61,998 nt of DNA from Muribaculaceae bacterium. Its GTDB lineage: Bacteria; Bacteroidota; Bacteroidia; Bacteroidales; Muribaculaceae. Made by a program: the position numbers and the translations under genes. The notes under the pieces were generated by a model. The model was not told where the DNA came from and did not search any database. It worked only from the letters and a program-made list of their open reading frames with translations. Shown here piece after piece: positions 8,001-18,169 of this stretch. Location of the stretch: the NCBI GenBank assembly GCA_017436845.1, contig JAFSCJ010000009.1, positions 1-61,998 of the forward strand, read 5' to 3'. The number at the start of each line of letters is the position of its first letter. Within the stretch, counting starts at the first letter, position 1.

Positions 8001-10901
8001 ATGCAAAGCAAAGGAACATTAGGAACCGTCGTTTCCGGAGTCATAGCGATTTTCTTGGTACTCGTGTGTCTTTTCTATCTTTCTTTCTCTGTTGTAACAA
8101 GCAACTGTGAAAAAGATGCAGTAGAGTATGCAACTAAAGCCGCTGGCGAAGCAGGCGTTGATTCCGAGCCTTACAAACAGGCTTACAAAAACTACATCGA
8201 TTCAATCGGTAAAGAACCCGTTTACATGGGTTACACTTACAATGAAGCTCAAAAATGGGGCGTTGGTTTAGGACTTGACCTTAAGGGTGGTATGAACGTT
8301 ATTTTGCAGGTTTCAATGCCTGACATTCTTCGTTCAATGAGTTCTGTTCAAGGTGATACTATTTTTGATTCAGCTATTGCTGCTTCTGATGTAATTATTA
8401 AGAACCATGAATCAGATGACTATGTTAAAACTTTCTGCGAACAATATCTCCAAAAATCTCCAAACGCTGATTTCTCAGTAATATTTAAAGATGTTGTTAA
8501 ACCTGGCGAAAAGGGTGATGCAGTAGTAAAAACTCTTAAACAAGAGGTAAAAGATCGTGTTGACAATTCGGCAACAAACGTTCTTCGTAGCCGTATTGAC
8601 CAATATGGTGTAGTTTCTCCAAATATTCAAGTGCTTCAAGGAAAAGATGGTCAAATCCTTCTTGAACTTCCCGGCGTAAAAGAGCATGACCGTGTGCGTC
8701 AATTGCTACAACGTTCAGCAAACCTTGAATTCTATGAAACATACAAACTTGAAGAAATCAGCAATGCATTGGCACAACTTGATAATAAGCTTGCTACTGA
8801 TACAACTGATGCCTATACAGGATTCTTTAGCTATTTCATTCAAGGCGGTGCGCAAGGTACTCCTAATGTTGGGCTTGCTACTATAATGAACAAAGCTAAA
8901 ATTGATGAAATTTTGGCATCAAATGTGGCTAAACAAATCCTTCCTTCAAACTTGAAACTACGTTGGGAAGTTAAGCCACAAACAGTTCAAATGACAGATA
9001 CAGCAACTAATGCTGTTAAAAATATTGACCTTTACAGCCTTGTTGCATTGAAATCTAACAATGGCAAACCTGCACTTGATGGCTCATGTGTAATTGCAGC
9101 ATCAAGCGACTATGACAATATGCAAGGTAACGTTGTTTCAATGACAATGGATAGCAATGGTGCTAAACAATGGGCTCGTGTAACTGGTAACAACATCGGT
9201 AACTGTGTTGCTATCGTTCTTGATGACATGGTTTACTCTTATCCACGTGTTAACGATGCTATTGAAGGTGGTCGCTCTCAAATCACAGGTCAATTCACTA
9301 TCGAAGAAGCGCAAGACTTGGCAAACGTTCTTAAGAGTGGTAAGATGACTGCTAAAGTTGAAATCATCAGCGACATGGTAATCGGTCCATCTCTTGGTCA
9401 AGAAGCAATCGAATCAGGTTTCATGTCATTTATTGTTGCTCTTGTTCTTCTCATGATTTTCATGATGATGTACTATGGAGTAATCCCCGGATTGGTTGCT
9501 AACTTCGGCTTGATTTGTAACTTGTTCTTCACTCTTGGTATCTTAGCTTCATTCCAAGCAGTATTGACACTTTCAGGTATCGCCGGTATCGTGCTTGCTC
9601 TTGGTATGGCTGTTGACGCTAACGTGCTTATCTTTGAACGTACTAAAGAAGAACTTCGCGCAGGTAAGAATGTACGCACAGCTATAGCTGATGGTTATAG
9701 CAACGCATTCTCAGCAATCTTCGACGCTAACTTGACTTCAGTAATCACTGGTGTTATCTTGTTGCTTTACGGAACAGGCCCAATCAAAGGTTTCGCTACA
9801 ACATTGATTATCGGTCTTGTTTGCTCATTCTTTACAGCAGTTTATCTTTCTCGTCTCATCTTTGTATGGGGTGCTAAAGCTAAGCCATTCCAAAACCTTA
9901 CATTTGCAACAGGTATTTCACGCAACATTCTTACAAATACAAAAATCGATTTCCTTGGTCAACGCAAAGTCAGCTTCATCGCTTGTGCTGCTATCATCGT
10001 AGTTATGATTGCTTCATTTGCAATGCGTGGTCTTAACCAAGGTATTGACTTCTCAGGTGGTCGCAACTATATCGTAAAACTTGACAATCCTGTTAAACCA
10101 AGCGAAATTCAAAGCAAGCTTGCGGTAGAATTCCCTAATTCAACAGTATCAGTTATCAATATCGAAGGAGCTGATCAAGTGCGCATCTCTACTAACTATA
10201 AAATCAATGAAGATGCTCCAGAGGTAGAAAAAGAAATCACTGATGTTCTTTTCAAAGTTCTTCAAAAAAATCTTCGCGATGGCATGACTGAAAGAGAATT
10301 CTCTACTACCGACGAGACACAAGGTATCATGAGTTCTCAAAAGGTGGGTCCTACTGTCGCTGACGATATGCGTACAGGTGCTATCATTGCTGTGATTCTT
10401 TCTATTATTGCAATGTTCTTGTACATCTTGATTCGTTTCCGCAACGTAGCATTCTCTGTTGGTGCTGTTTCAGCAGTAGCATTTACAGCATTCTTCATCA
10501 TGGGCTTATATTCATTGTGTTGGGGTATACTTCCATTCGCAATGGAGATTGACCAAACATTTATTGCTGCAATCTTGACCGTTATCGGTTACCAAATCAA
10601 TGACACAGTGGTAGTCTTTGACCGTGTGCGTGAAAACGTTGGATTGTTCCCAAAACAAAACTTTGGTGAGACTATCAATAAATCAATTAATAGTACATTG
10701 AGCCGTACATTCATGACATCATTCACTACATTGCTTGTGTTGTTATGTATCTTCATCCTTGGCGGTGAATCAATCCGTAGCTTCATATTTGCAATGTTGG
10801 TAGGTGTAATCGTTGGTACTCTTGCAACAATCTATGTGGCTTCACCTATCGCTTACTTGACTGACCGTCGTCGTAATGCGAAGAAGGCTAAAAAAGCATA
10901 A
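8001..10901 (+). CDS. secDF: Fused protein translocase SecDF
   Basis: A 966-residue fusion of SecD and SecF, RND-type subunits that use the proton gradient to help SecYEG push proteins across the inner membrane. The SecD half (1-~620) has one N-terminal helix, the GLGLDLKGGMNV motif near 90-101, the periplasmic P1 head, and helices with GMAVDANVLIFER. The SecF half (~640-950) repeats the plan, with GLNQGIDFSGGRNY and a second set of helices around IGYQINDTVVVFDRVREN. The C-terminus is basic (RRRNAKKAKKA). Fusion is normal in Bacteroidota. A strong hairpin terminator follows at once. Confidence 0.97.
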   Translation: MQSKGTLGTVVSGVIAIFLVLVCLFYLSFSVVTSNCEKDAVEYATKAAGEAGVDSEPYKQAYKNYIDSIGKEPVYMGYTYNEAQKWGVGLGLDLKGGMNVILQVSMPDILRSMSSVQGDTIFDSAIAASDVIIKNHESDDYVKTFCEQYLQKSPNADFSVIFKDVVKPGEKGDAVVKTLKQEVKDRVDNSATNVLRSRIDQYGVVSPNIQVLQGKDGQILLELPGVKEHDRVRQLLQRSANLEFYETYKLEEISNALAQLDNKLATDTTDAYTGFFSYFIQGGAQGTPNVGLATIMNKAKIDEILASNVAKQILPSNLKLRWEVKPQTVQMTDTATNAVKNIDLYSLVALKSNNGKPALDGSCVIAASSDYDNMQGNVVSMTMDSNGAKQWARVTGNNIGNCVAIVLDDMVYSYPRVNDAIEGGRSQITGQFTIEEAQDLANVLKSGKMTAKVEIISDMVIGPSLGQEAIESGFMSFIVALVLLMIFMMMYYGVIPGLVANFGLICNLFFTLGILASFQAVLTLSGIAGIVLALGMAVDANVLIFERTKEELRAGKNVRTAIADGYSNAFSAIFDANLTSVITGVILLLYGTGPIKGFATTLIIGLVCSFFTAVYLSRLIFVWGAKAKPFQNLTFATGISRNILTNTKIDFLGQRKVSFIACAAIIVVMIASFAMRGLNQGIDFSGGRNYIVKLDNPVKPSEIQSKLAVEFPNSTVSVINIEGADQVRISTNYKINEDAPEVEKEITDVLFKVLQKNLRDGMTEREFSTTDETQGIMSSQKVGPTVADDMRTGAIIAVILSIIAMFLYILIRFRNVAFSVGAVSAVAFTAFFIMGLYSLCWGILPFAMEIDQTFIAAILTVIGYQINDTVVVFDRVRENVGLFPKQNFGETINKSINSTLSRTFMTSFTTLLVLLCIFILGGESIRSFIFAMLVGVIVGTLATIYVASPIAYLTDRRRNAKKAKKA

Positions 10902-10922
10902 TTTATAGCTTCAAATACAATT

Positions 10923-10957
10923 AAATGGCGTTGGTGCTTAGGCTCCAGCGCCATTTT
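10923..10957. terminator. Terminator after secDF
   Basis: A 12-bp stem (10923-10934 with 10945-10956) around a 10-base loop, then TTTTCTT on the plus strand; A-rich on the other side. A second imperfect 13-bp hairpin follows at 10968-10998. The rest of the 339-base gap to bcp holds no gene that I can see. Confidence 0.8.
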
Positions 10958-11228
10958 CTTATAAGAAATCGGGAAATACTATCTCAGTATCTCCCGATCA
11001 CCATTAATAAACCAATCATTATCACATATATTGCAATGGAATATTTTCTTATGCTGATATTATAACATTTGAGCAGGGATAAAGTTTGTCATAACGAAAA
11101 ATATTTTCAATGTTATTCCACATCTTTGTTGTCTCACATAAAATCACTATCTTAGCAGAAGAGAATAAAAATCACCGCATTAAAATATTTTAACATAATA
11201 AGGCTAAATAATCACACAACACAGATTG

Positions 11229-11236
11229 TACTTTTG
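11229..11236 (+). promoter_or_regulatory. Promoter -7 box for bcp
   Basis: TACTTTTG matches TAnnTTTG and ends only 4 bases before the bcp ATG. No good -33 element is seen. If this box is used, the mRNA is leaderless. Confidence 0.45.
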
Positions 11237-11240
11237 TAAT

Positions 11241-11696
11241 ATGAAAATAGGAGATAAAATACCAGAAGTGCTTGGCTTAGATGCTAATGGCAAAGAGATA
11301 ACATCAGCACAGTATGCTGGTCAACCCATTATAATATTCTTTTATCCTAAGGATAATACATCGGGATGTACTGCCGAAGCGTGTTCTTTGAGAGATTATT
11401 ATAAAGAACTGCAAGTGATGGGCTATGCTCTGATAGGTGTGAGTAAGGACTCTGCCGCAAGTCATCAGAAGTTTGCTGAGAAACATTCGTTGCCATTTAC
11501 GCTCATCGCCGATGTGGATAAAACGCTTAATCAGGCATTTGGCGTGTGGCAGTTAAAAAAAATGTGTGGTCGTGAAAGCATGGGCACAGTTAGAACAACA
11601 TTCATTACCAATGCTAACCATGAAATCACTCACATCATAAATAAAGTAGATACAAAAAATGCAGGTCAGCAAATCATTGACTTGCTCAGCAAATAG
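11241..11696 (+). CDS. bcp: Thioredoxin-dependent peroxiredoxin (BCP/PrxQ family)
   Basis: A 151-residue atypical 2-Cys peroxiredoxin that reduces hydrogen and organic peroxides using thioredoxin. The active motif [15 protein letters not shown] puts the peroxidatic Cys at 43 and the resolving Cys at 48, as in PrxQ. The conserved FYP upstream and a TTFIT strand (the usual RxTF/FLID region) are present. The ATG at 11241 is chosen because it matches family N-termini (MKIGDKIP); an upstream in-frame codon would add five unlikely residues. recA follows after 23 bases, so the two are probably co-transcribed. The start lies nearly on top of the promoter box. Confidence 0.95.
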   Translation: MKIGDKIPEVLGLDANGKEITSAQYAGQPIIIFFYPKDNTSGCTAEACSLRDYYKELQVMGYALIGVSKDSAASHQKFAEKHSLPFTLIADVDKTLNQAFGVWQLKKMCGRESMGTVRTTFITNANHEITHIINKVDTKNAGQQIIDLLSK

Positions 11697-11719
11697 TAAA
11701 TAATACAATCAACATAATT

Positions 11720-12856
11720 ATGGAAAAGAAAAAAGCGACAATAAAGAAAGCTGCCAAGGTGGATGATCCACGCATGGCGAAACTTAATGCCTTAAACCAG
11801 GCAATGGATCGCATCGAGAAAAGTTTTGGTCGCGGAGCGATAATGAAACTTGGAGATGATAGCGTTGAAGATGTGGAGGTAATCCCTACCGGCTCAATAG
11901 GGCTAAATTACGCACTTGGAGTGGGTGGATATCCTCGTGGTCGCATTATTGAAATCTATGGACCTGAGTCATCAGGTAAAACTACTCTTGCTATTCATGC
12001 GATAGCTGAAGCTCAAAAAAATGGCGGTATTGCAGCGATTATCGATGCCGAACATGCCTTTGACCGTTTCTATGCAGCAAAATTGGGCGTTGATGTAAAT
12101 AACCTTCTAATTGCACAACCTGATAATGGAGAGCAAGCACTTGAAATAGCTGAGCAACTCATACGCTCATCAGCAATCGATATCCTTGTTGTTGACTCTG
12201 TTGCAGCATTGACTCCAAAGAGTGAAATCGAGGGTGAAATGGGCGACCGCAACATGGGTTTGCAAGCACGCCTCATGTCTCAAGCAATGAGAAAATTGAC
12301 AGGCTCAATCTCTCGCACCAACACAACATGTATTTTCATCAATCAGTTGCGCGATAAAATTGGAGGCATGGTATTTGGCCCAACAGAAACTACTACCGGT
12401 GGTAACGCTTTGAAATTTTATGCATCGGTGCGCATTGATATTCGCCCCGGTACACCCATTAAAGATGGTGAAGATGTATTGGGACGCCATTGTCGCGTGA
12501 AAGTTGTGAAAAACAAGGTGGCACCTCCATTCAAGCGCGCAGAATTTGATATCATGTTTGGCGAAGGTATTTCTAAATCAGGCGAAATCATTGACCTCGG
12601 TGTCGAATATAACATTATCCAAAAGAGTGGCTCATGGTTTAGCTATGATGGTAGCAAGCTCGCGCAAGGGCGTGATGCTGCAAAACGTGTGATTGCCGAT
12701 AATCCCGAACTTGCTGAAGAACTTGAAGAAAAAATCATGCAAGCATTAATAGGTGACACTCAAGCCAGCTCATCTAAAGGAGCTAAAAAGGATGAAATAG
12801 AAGAGCCTGACTTCGACACAACTCTCCCCGATGATTTCTCCATCGAAGAAGACTAA
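11720..12856 (+). CDS. recA: Recombinase RecA
   Basis: A 378-residue RecA, the filament-forming ATPase of homologous recombination and the trigger of the SOS response. Walker A is GPESSGKTT (about 80-88), Walker [13 protein letters not shown], and loop L2 and the MAW-type core ([22 protein letters not shown]) are intact. The C-terminus is acidic ([18 protein letters not shown]), as usual, where it tempers DNA binding. No intein or insertion is present. A terminator follows 17 bases after the stop codon. Confidence 0.99.
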   Translation: MEKKKATIKKAAKVDDPRMAKLNALNQAMDRIEKSFGRGAIMKLGDDSVEDVEVIPTGSIGLNYALGVGGYPRGRIIEIYGPESSGKTTLAIHAIAEAQKNGGIAAIIDAEHAFDRFYAAKLGVDVNNLLIAQPDNGEQALEIAEQLIRSSAIDILVVDSVAALTPKSEIEGEMGDRNMGLQARLMSQAMRKLTGSISRTNTTCIFINQLRDKIGGMVFGPTETTTGGNALKFYASVRIDIRPGTPIKDGEDVLGRHCRVKVVKNKVAPPFKRAEFDIMFGEGISKSGEIIDLGVEYNIIQKSGSWFSYDGSKLAQGRDAAKRVIADNPELAEELEEKIMQALIGDTQASSSKGAKKDEIEEPDFDTTLPDDFSIEED

Positions 12857-12873
12857 AAAGAATATATAAATGA

Positions 12874-12915
12874 GGGGGCTGTATCAAAATTTAGGATTTT
12901 GACACAGTCCCTTTT
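12874..12915 (+). terminator. Terminator after recA
   Basis: A long stem (12875-12890 with 12896-12911, one mismatch and one wobble) with a 5-base loop is followed by TTTT. It ends the bcp-recA unit. Confidence 0.85.
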
Positions 12916-12940
12916 GCTTTACAGCAAAATAGGGGACAAA

Positions 12941-12997
12941 GACTTTAGAGTCTCTAACGTCGTTAATGACTCTAAAGGCACTAATGACCTTAGAGTC
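12941..12997. repeat. Clustered GACTCTAA palindromes between recA and the lipoprotein gene
   Basis: GACTTTAGAGTC (12941-12952) is a near-perfect palindrome. GACTCTAAAGG at 12968 pairs with CCTTAGAGTC ending at 12997. The same heptamer (TAGAGTC or GACTCTA) thus appears four times in 57 bases. On the minus strand the larger hairpin could end the proBA operon, although no T-run follows it. Confidence 0.55.
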
Positions 12998-13001
12998 GTT
13001 A

Positions 13002-13403
13002 CTATTTTTCTATAATGGTTTTTATTTCTTGAGGAGAGAACGTGATGGCGATGGAGTTGTTTTTATAGTCGGAGTAGTCATAAACCAAGCCATATCCGCC
13101 TTCAGCAAGTAATGTCAAAAGATGTCTCAATTGCTCATCGGCAAGAGTTTCCTCATTAAAAATTGTCATTTTCAATTCCTCTACCTCCTCGGGAGTAATC
13201 GCTACTTCGGGTAACTTGTACTTATACACTACATTCTGCCGATCGAACACACAACTCTCCAAAACAAGTTCACTACCATATTCAATGGGCAGATGTTTAT
13301 CAAATTCATCTATCAATGCTTGTACTTGTTTTTCTGTATTATTACATGCAATAGTAGCTAAAAATAAAACTACACTAACAAGAATTTTTCTTAAGTTTTT
13401 CAT
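13002..13403 (-). CDS. Small lipoprotein, unknown function
   Basis: A 133-residue protein with a lipoprotein signal: basic start, hydrophobic core ILVSVVLFLATIAC with the lipobox Cys at about 20. The mature part is a small alpha/beta domain with acidic stretches (TPEEVEELKMTIFNEE) and a final strand NNSIAITFSPQEIKTIIEK (key SIAITFSP). It begins 13 bases after proA and is probably expressed with it. I do not recognise a named family. Confidence 0.75.
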   Translation of the reverse strand: MKNLRKILVSVVLFLATIACNNTEKQVQALIDEFDKHLPIEYGSELVLESCVFDRQNVVYKYKLPEVAITPEEVEELKMTIFNEETLADEQLRHLLTLLAEGGYGLVYDYSDYKNNSIAITFSPQEIKTIIEK

Positions 13404-13415
13404 TGTAGGGTATTT

Positions 13416-14657
13416 TTAACGAGTTTGACCGTCTCCGGTAATGATATATTTATATGTTGTGATTTCGGGTAATGCCATCGGTCCGCGAGCATGAAGTTTT
13501 TGAGTCGAGATTCCTATTTCTGCACCAAAGCCAAATTGTCCGCCATCGGTAAATGCAGTAGAAACATTGGCATACACACATGCTGCATCCACTTCATTCA
13601 AAAACAAATTCACTGCAACAGTATCTTCAGCAACGACCGACTCACTATGACGAGAGGTGTTTTTCTCGATGAACTCTATCGCCTCAGAGATATTTTCAAC
13701 AGTCTTTATTGATAGCTTATAATCAAGCCACTCGCGTCCGAAATCTTCTTCTGTAGCTTCCTGCAACAATGGATATTTTCCGTCTAACACAGCATATGCT
13801 TTTTCATCGGCATATATCTCAACATTACTATCTGCTAATGGTGTACATATTTCAGCTAAATCATTCAGACGAGATTCATCAATAACTATCGTATCTAAAG
13901 CATTGCATACACTCACTCGACGTGTTTTTGCATTTTTTACTATAGCTGTTGCATAATCAATGCGAGCAGAAGAATGGATATAGGTGTGGCACACTCCTGC
14001 ACCTGTCTCTATCACAGGTACTCGAGAATTATTACGCACATAGTCAATCAATCCTTTGCTACCACGAGGGATTATCAAATCTACATAGCCCACTGCATTC
14101 AACATTTCAGCCGTTGCATCATGAGAGGCCGGTAATAATGTTACTGTATTTTCGTCCCATCCATGAGCAGTTAATACACTGCGTATCAATCTAACAGCAC
14201 ACTCATTTGTATCGCGAGCATCAGTCCCTCCTTTCAACAAACACGCACTCCCGGCTTTTACACACAGCGAGAACACATCAAAGGTTACATTTGGGCGAGC
14301 TTCATATATTACACCAATAACACCAAACGGAACAGATACCTTTTTAATTGTCATTCCATTAGGTCGCGTTACCTCACTCAATGTTTTACCCAGAGGAGAT
14401 GGCAACGATGCTACCGATCTCATATCAGATGCAATATCACGCAAACGTGCATCGGTCAACTGTAGGCGGTCATACTTAGGATTTGACGGCTCCATGCGAG
14501 CAAGGTCAAGAGCATTTGCTTCAAGAATTTCAGGGATAGCCTGTTCAAGTGCATCAGCAAGCGACACCAATAATTGATTTATCTCTTCCTCAGAACGGCG
14601 ATTTAAACTGCGCGCCGCTCTACGAGCCAACTTAAAAGTATCTTGTAATGTATCCAT
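13416..14657 (-). CDS. proA: Glutamate-5-semialdehyde dehydrogenase
   Basis: A 413-residue NADPH-dependent reductase that turns glutamyl-5-phosphate into the semialdehyde, the second step of proline synthesis. The aldehyde-dehydrogenase fold motifs are clear: GVIGVIYEARPNVT, GSACLLKGGTDA, IPRGSKGLIDYV, and the catalytic Cys in the VSVCNALDTIVI segment. Length is normal (~415). It starts 3 bases after proB, and the two enzymes are known to channel the unstable phosphate intermediate. Confidence 0.97.
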   Translation of the reverse strand: MDTLQDTFKLARRAARSLNRRSEEEINQLLVSLADALEQAIPEILEANALDLARMEPSNPKYDRLQLTDARLRDIASDMRSVASLPSPLGKTLSEVTRPNGMTIKKVSVPFGVIGVIYEARPNVTFDVFSLCVKAGSACLLKGGTDARDTNECAVRLIRSVLTAHGWDENTVTLLPASHDATAEMLNAVGYVDLIIPRGSKGLIDYVRNNSRVPVIETGAGVCHTYIHSSARIDYATAIVKNAKTRRVSVCNALDTIVIDESRLNDLAEICTPLADSNVEIYADEKAYAVLDGKYPLLQEATEEDFGREWLDYKLSIKTVENISEAIEFIEKNTSRHSESVVAEDTVAVNLFLNEVDAACVYANVSTAFTDGGQFGFGAEIGISTQKLHARGPMALPEITTYKYIITGDGQTR

Positions 14658-14660
14658 TTT

Positions 14661-15743
14661 TTAATCTATATATAGATAATCACTGTGAATAATGGGACGT
14701 GCGCCATGGTCTCCAACAACCTCACGTGCAGCATCAGCATCATAGCCTATGCGTCCCAACGCAATCATCTCCCCTTCTGGGCTGATTACCTTTACAATGT
14801 CATCTTTTTCAAAATCACCAACGATGTTTATCACTCCTATTGGCAACAAGCTTGCTCCTCGCGATGACAATAACGCATCGGCAGCACCTTGATTTACATG
14901 AATTTCTCCTTTTGCAAACCCTTCACTGTGAGCAATCCACTTTTTCACACCCGATGTTGCCTCTTCCGAAGCATGGAACAGAGTATAAGGGATTTTTCTG
15001 TCGCCCGAAACGATTTCTTGTAGAATGTTTTCTCGCTTACCATTGGCAATTATAACAGCAATACCCTCTCCTGCGACTTTGCGAGCGATGCGATATTTTG
15101 TTTTCATACCACCTCGTCCAAATGAAGATTTTGCATCTTGGATAAATTCCGATGCGTCAGTTTCTTGATATATGTCAGTAATTGTTTTTGAAGTGGGCAA
15201 CTTTGGATCTCCATCATAAACGCCGTCAATGTTACTCAATATAATGAGTGCCTGCATATCCATCATTGAAGCAATGAGACCTGACAACTCATCATTATCG
15301 GTAAACATCAACTCGGTAACCGATACCGTATCATTTTCATTGACAATGGGAATAACTCCATTCCCCAACATCACCTCCATACAATGTTTCTGATTGAGGT
15401 AATGTCGGCGTGTTGAGAAATTTTCTTTGGTAGTCAACACCTGCCCGCAAGCAATACCATGTTCACGAAACAACTCATAGTAACGGTTAATCAATTTTGC
15501 CTGCCCCACAGCACTATACAACTGTCGTGCCGACACAGCATCAAGTTTTTTATTCTCTTTTAGTTCACTGCGTCCTGAGGCAACTGCTCCCGAAGAGATC
15601 ATGATAATCGAGATTCCTCGATGATGTAATTCAGCCACCTGATCGACAATCGCACTCATGCGTGTTACATCAAGTGTTCCATCAGGGCGAGTCAATACAT
15701 TGCTGCCTATTTTTATTGCTATGCGCTTATATCGCCCTTTCAT
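14661..15743 (-). CDS. proB: Glutamate 5-kinase
   Basis: A 360-residue kinase that phosphorylates the gamma-carboxyl of glutamate, the first and feedback-controlled step of proline synthesis. The amino-acid-kinase domain (1-~255) shows IAIKIGSNVL, ISSGAVASGR, FTDNDELSGLIA and GRGGMKTKYRIARKVAGEGI. A PUA domain fills about 275-360 (INVNQG-like start at GEIHVNQGAADALLSS). The ATG shares one base with the stop of the acyl-CoA synthetase gene (TAATG), so translation is probably coupled. No frameshift is seen. Confidence 0.97.
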   Translation of the reverse strand: MKGRYKRIAIKIGSNVLTRPDGTLDVTRMSAIVDQVAELHHRGISIIMISSGAVASGRSELKENKKLDAVSARQLYSAVGQAKLINRYYELFREHGIACGQVLTTKENFSTRRHYLNQKHCMEVMLGNGVIPIVNENDTVSVTELMFTDNDELSGLIASMMDMQALIILSNIDGVYDGDPKLPTSKTITDIYQETDASEFIQDAKSSFGRGGMKTKYRIARKVAGEGIAVIIANGKRENILQEIVSGDRKIPYTLFHASEEATSGVKKWIAHSEGFAKGEIHVNQGAADALLSSRGASLLPIGVINIVGDFEKDDIVKVISPEGEMIALGRIGYDADAAREVVGDHGARPIIHSDYLYID

Positions 15744-17392
15744 TACTTTTTATTACGTATTTCCACACGACGTATTTTCCCACTTATCGTTTTTGGCAAT
15801 TCGTCCACAAACTCTACGATACGAGGATATTTATAAGGAGCGGTAACACGTTTTACATGATTTTGGATTTCTTTGATGAGTGCTTCTCCTGCACAATCTT
15901 TATAGTCCTTGGCAAGAACAATTGTAGCTTTTACTACTTGACCGCGTATTTCATCAGGAACACCTGTGATTGCACATTCAACAACAGCAGGGTGTGTCAT
16001 CAAAGCACTTTCGACCTCAAATGGACCAATGCGATAACCCGATGACTTGATAACATCGTCGGTGCGTCCTACAAACCAAAAATATCCATCTTCATCTCTC
16101 CAAGCCACATCACCTGTGTGATAGATCCCATCATGGTAAGCTTCATGAGTGAGTTCCGGATCATGCAAATATTCTTTAAACAATCCCAATGGTTTCACTC
16201 CATGAGTGCGCACAATAATTTCACCTTGTTCCCCATCTTCAGCCGAACGACCATCAGCTGTAATCAAATCGATATCATATACAGGTCCTTTCTTTCCCAT
16301 TGAGCCTGGTTTAGGCTCAACCCATGGGTAAGTAGCAATAGTGAGGGTTGTCTCTGTTTGTCCAAAACCCTCCATCAATTTAATACCTGTGAATTTATAC
16401 CAGTCATCAAACACTTTAGGATTGAGTGCTTCTCCGGCAATAGTACAATATTTGAGTGTTGAAATATCAAATTTTGTGAGGTCTTCACGAATGAGGAAAC
16501 GGAACACTGTGGGAGGGGCACAGAATGATGTAATACCAAATTCTTGTATTTTATATAAGACATCAACCGGCTCAAATTTTTCAAAGTCATATACAAACAC
16601 ATTTGCTCCTGCAATCCATTGACCATAAAGTTTACCCCACACAGCTTTACCCCAACCGGTATCAGCAAGAGTCAAATGCAAACTATCCTCCTTGACATTG
16701 TGCCAGAACGATCCTGTTATAATATGCCCCAATGGATAGGTAAAATCATGTGCTACCATCTTTGGCTCACCCGTTGTTCCCGATGTAAAATACATCAAAG
16801 ACACATCATCGTTGGTATTTGCCAACTCAGGGCGAACAAATGGAGTAGCCTTCTCTATTTCAGCATTAAAATCATACCACCCTTCAGGCACAATGGGGCC
16901 TGTGGAAATCAAACTCTTAACAGATGGGCACTTGGGCATTGCCTTTTCGATGTGGTTTATCACCACCTCATCACCACTTGTTACGATAGCCTTAATTCCG
17001 GCACGTTCACAACGATAAATAATATCCTTTTCAGTCAACAAGTGTGTCGCAGGGATAACAGTCGCTCCAAGTTTATGCAATGCTACAATTGAGAACCAGA
17101 ATTGATAATGACGTTTTAATATCAACATTACCATATCTCCTCGTCCTATACCTTGAGAAGCGAAGAAAGATGCTGTTTTATCACTTTCTCTTTTTATATC
17201 GGCAAATGTAAATTGGATAGCCTCCCCTTTATCATTTGTCCATAACAATGCTTTTTTATTTGGCTCTTTTTCAGCCCAACGGTCAACTACATCATATCCG
17301 AAATTGAAATTTTCGGGAATATTGACCTTAAAATTTGCCATAAAATCTTCGTAAGACTCAAACTGCGTCTTTTCGAGAAATTGCTCTAACAT
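15743..17392 (-). CDS. AMP-forming acyl-CoA synthetase (acetyl-CoA/medium-chain type)
   Basis: A 549-residue ANL-superfamily enzyme that activates a carboxylic acid to its acyl-AMP and then to the CoA thioester. The P-loop is [13 protein letters not shown] (about 190-202), A5 is GFGQTETT, A7 [21 protein letters not shown]8 the [19 protein letters not shown] hinge, and A10 [10 protein letters not shown] with the catalytic Lys. The family includes acetyl-, propionyl- and medium-chain ligases; the sequence alone does not fix the acid. It follows the XRE-cupin regulator by 6 bases, which probably controls it. Confidence 0.9.
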   Translation of the reverse strand: MLEQFLEKTQFESYEDFMANFKVNIPENFNFGYDVVDRWAEKEPNKKALLWTNDKGEAIQFTFADIKRESDKTASFFASQGIGRGDMVMLILKRHYQFWFSIVALHKLGATVIPATHLLTEKDIIYRCERAGIKAIVTSGDEVVINHIEKAMPKCPSVKSLISTGPIVPEGWYDFNAEIEKATPFVRPELANTNDDVSLMYFTSGTTGEPKMVAHDFTYPLGHIITGSFWHNVKEDSLHLTLADTGWGKAVWGKLYGQWIAGANVFVYDFEKFEPVDVLYKIQEFGITSFCAPPTVFRFLIREDLTKFDISTLKYCTIAGEALNPKVFDDWYKFTGIKLMEGFGQTETTLTIATYPWVEPKPGSMGKKGPVYDIDLITADGRSAEDGEQGEIIVRTHGVKPLGLFKEYLHDPELTHEAYHDGIYHTGDVAWRDEDGYFWFVGRTDDVIKSSGYRIGPFEVESALMTHPAVVECAITGVPDEIRGQVVKATIVLAKDYKDCAGEALIKEIQNHVKRVTAPYKYPRIVEFVDELPKTISGKIRRVEIRNKK

Positions 17393-17398
17393 AAATTC

Positions 17399-17950
17399 TT
17401 ATGATATTATTGCTAAAAACTTAACCGGAATATTTCCTATTGCTTTCATCCCATGTTGACGTTGAGAGTCAAACATAATGCTATCGCCAGGATTTAACAC
17501 TATTGTATTATTTCCTATAACAATCTCCATTTGTCCCTCAAGCACATAGTTAAATTCTTGTCCTTGATGAGAGTTATAAGTCATTGGCTTTTCGGGATCA
17601 GGCTCTACAGTAACGATAAATGGAGCCATCACACGATGAGCAAAACCGGCAGCAACATCTTGATAGCTATAAGCCTTTGTGCGCTCAACTTTCACACCAT
17701 TACCGGCACGAGTAACAAAATATGACGCCATTTTAGGCTCTTCTCCAAATAACAACGCCGTCAACTCTACCCCATAATGAGATGATATGCGATGAAGGAA
17801 ACTCACTGAAATGTCTTTTTCACCATTTTCATAAGCGGCATATAACTCAGGGGTAACATCACATTGCGTTGCAATTTCCTCTATCGAGAGGTCAAGAGCG
17901 TCGCGCAACCCTTTCAATCGGTTGGCTACTTGTATTAAATGATTGTCCAT
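17399..17950 (-). CDS. XRE-family regulator with cupin domain
   Basis: A 183-residue two-domain regulator. Residues ~8-65 are a helix-turn-helix of the XRE/Cro type (LSIEEIATQCDVTPELYAAYENGEKD pattern). Residues ~105-180 form a cupin barrel with HQGQEFNYVLEGQMEI and LNPGDSIMFDSQRQHGM, typical of ligand-sensing relatives. Such proteins often control adjacent metabolic genes; here the partner is the acyl-CoA synthetase 6 bases downstream. A promoter box lies at 17974-17981. The signal is unknown. Confidence 0.9.
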   Translation of the reverse strand: MDNHLIQVANRLKGLRDALDLSIEEIATQCDVTPELYAAYENGEKDISVSFLHRISSHYGVELTALLFGEEPKMASYFVTRAGNGVKVERTKAYSYQDVAAGFAHRVMAPFIVTVEPDPEKPMTYNSHQGQEFNYVLEGQMEIVIGNNTIVLNPGDSIMFDSQRQHGMKAIGNIPVKFLAIIS

Positions 17951-17973
17951 GGTTATACATTTTAATATTTATA

Positions 17974-17981
17974 CAAAAGTA
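17974..17981 (-). promoter_or_regulatory. Promoter -7 box for the XRE-cupin/proBA operon
   Basis: The minus strand reads TACTTTTG, 23 bases before the regulator ATG. The rest of the gap to 18118 shows no gene. Confidence 0.5.
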
Positions 17982-18118
17982 ACAATTTCTTCTTTACAAT
18001 AGGATAGCAAATCAAAAGTTTTTACAACATTTTGCTCAATTCTTATATTTTAAAGAGAAATAATGCGTTTGCTATGCAAAATCAAATGTAAAAACACTCA
18101 CACATCTTTAACGACTAA

Positions 18119-18145
18119 AGGGAACACCTTATCAAGGTGCTCCCT
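18119..18145. terminator. Terminator after secG
   Basis: A 12-bp stem with one mismatch (AGGGAACACCTT with AAGGTGCTCCCT) around a 3-base loop, 24 bases after the secG stop. The T-run is weak on the minus side and better on the plus side (ATTTCTTTT further on). Confidence 0.6.
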
Positions 18146-18169
18146 ACTCATTATTTCTTTTACATAATC

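Noticed and set aside
12941..12997. CRISPR array
   Set aside because: Repeats are only 7-12 bases, lie in both orientations and have no regular spacers; no cas genes are in the window.
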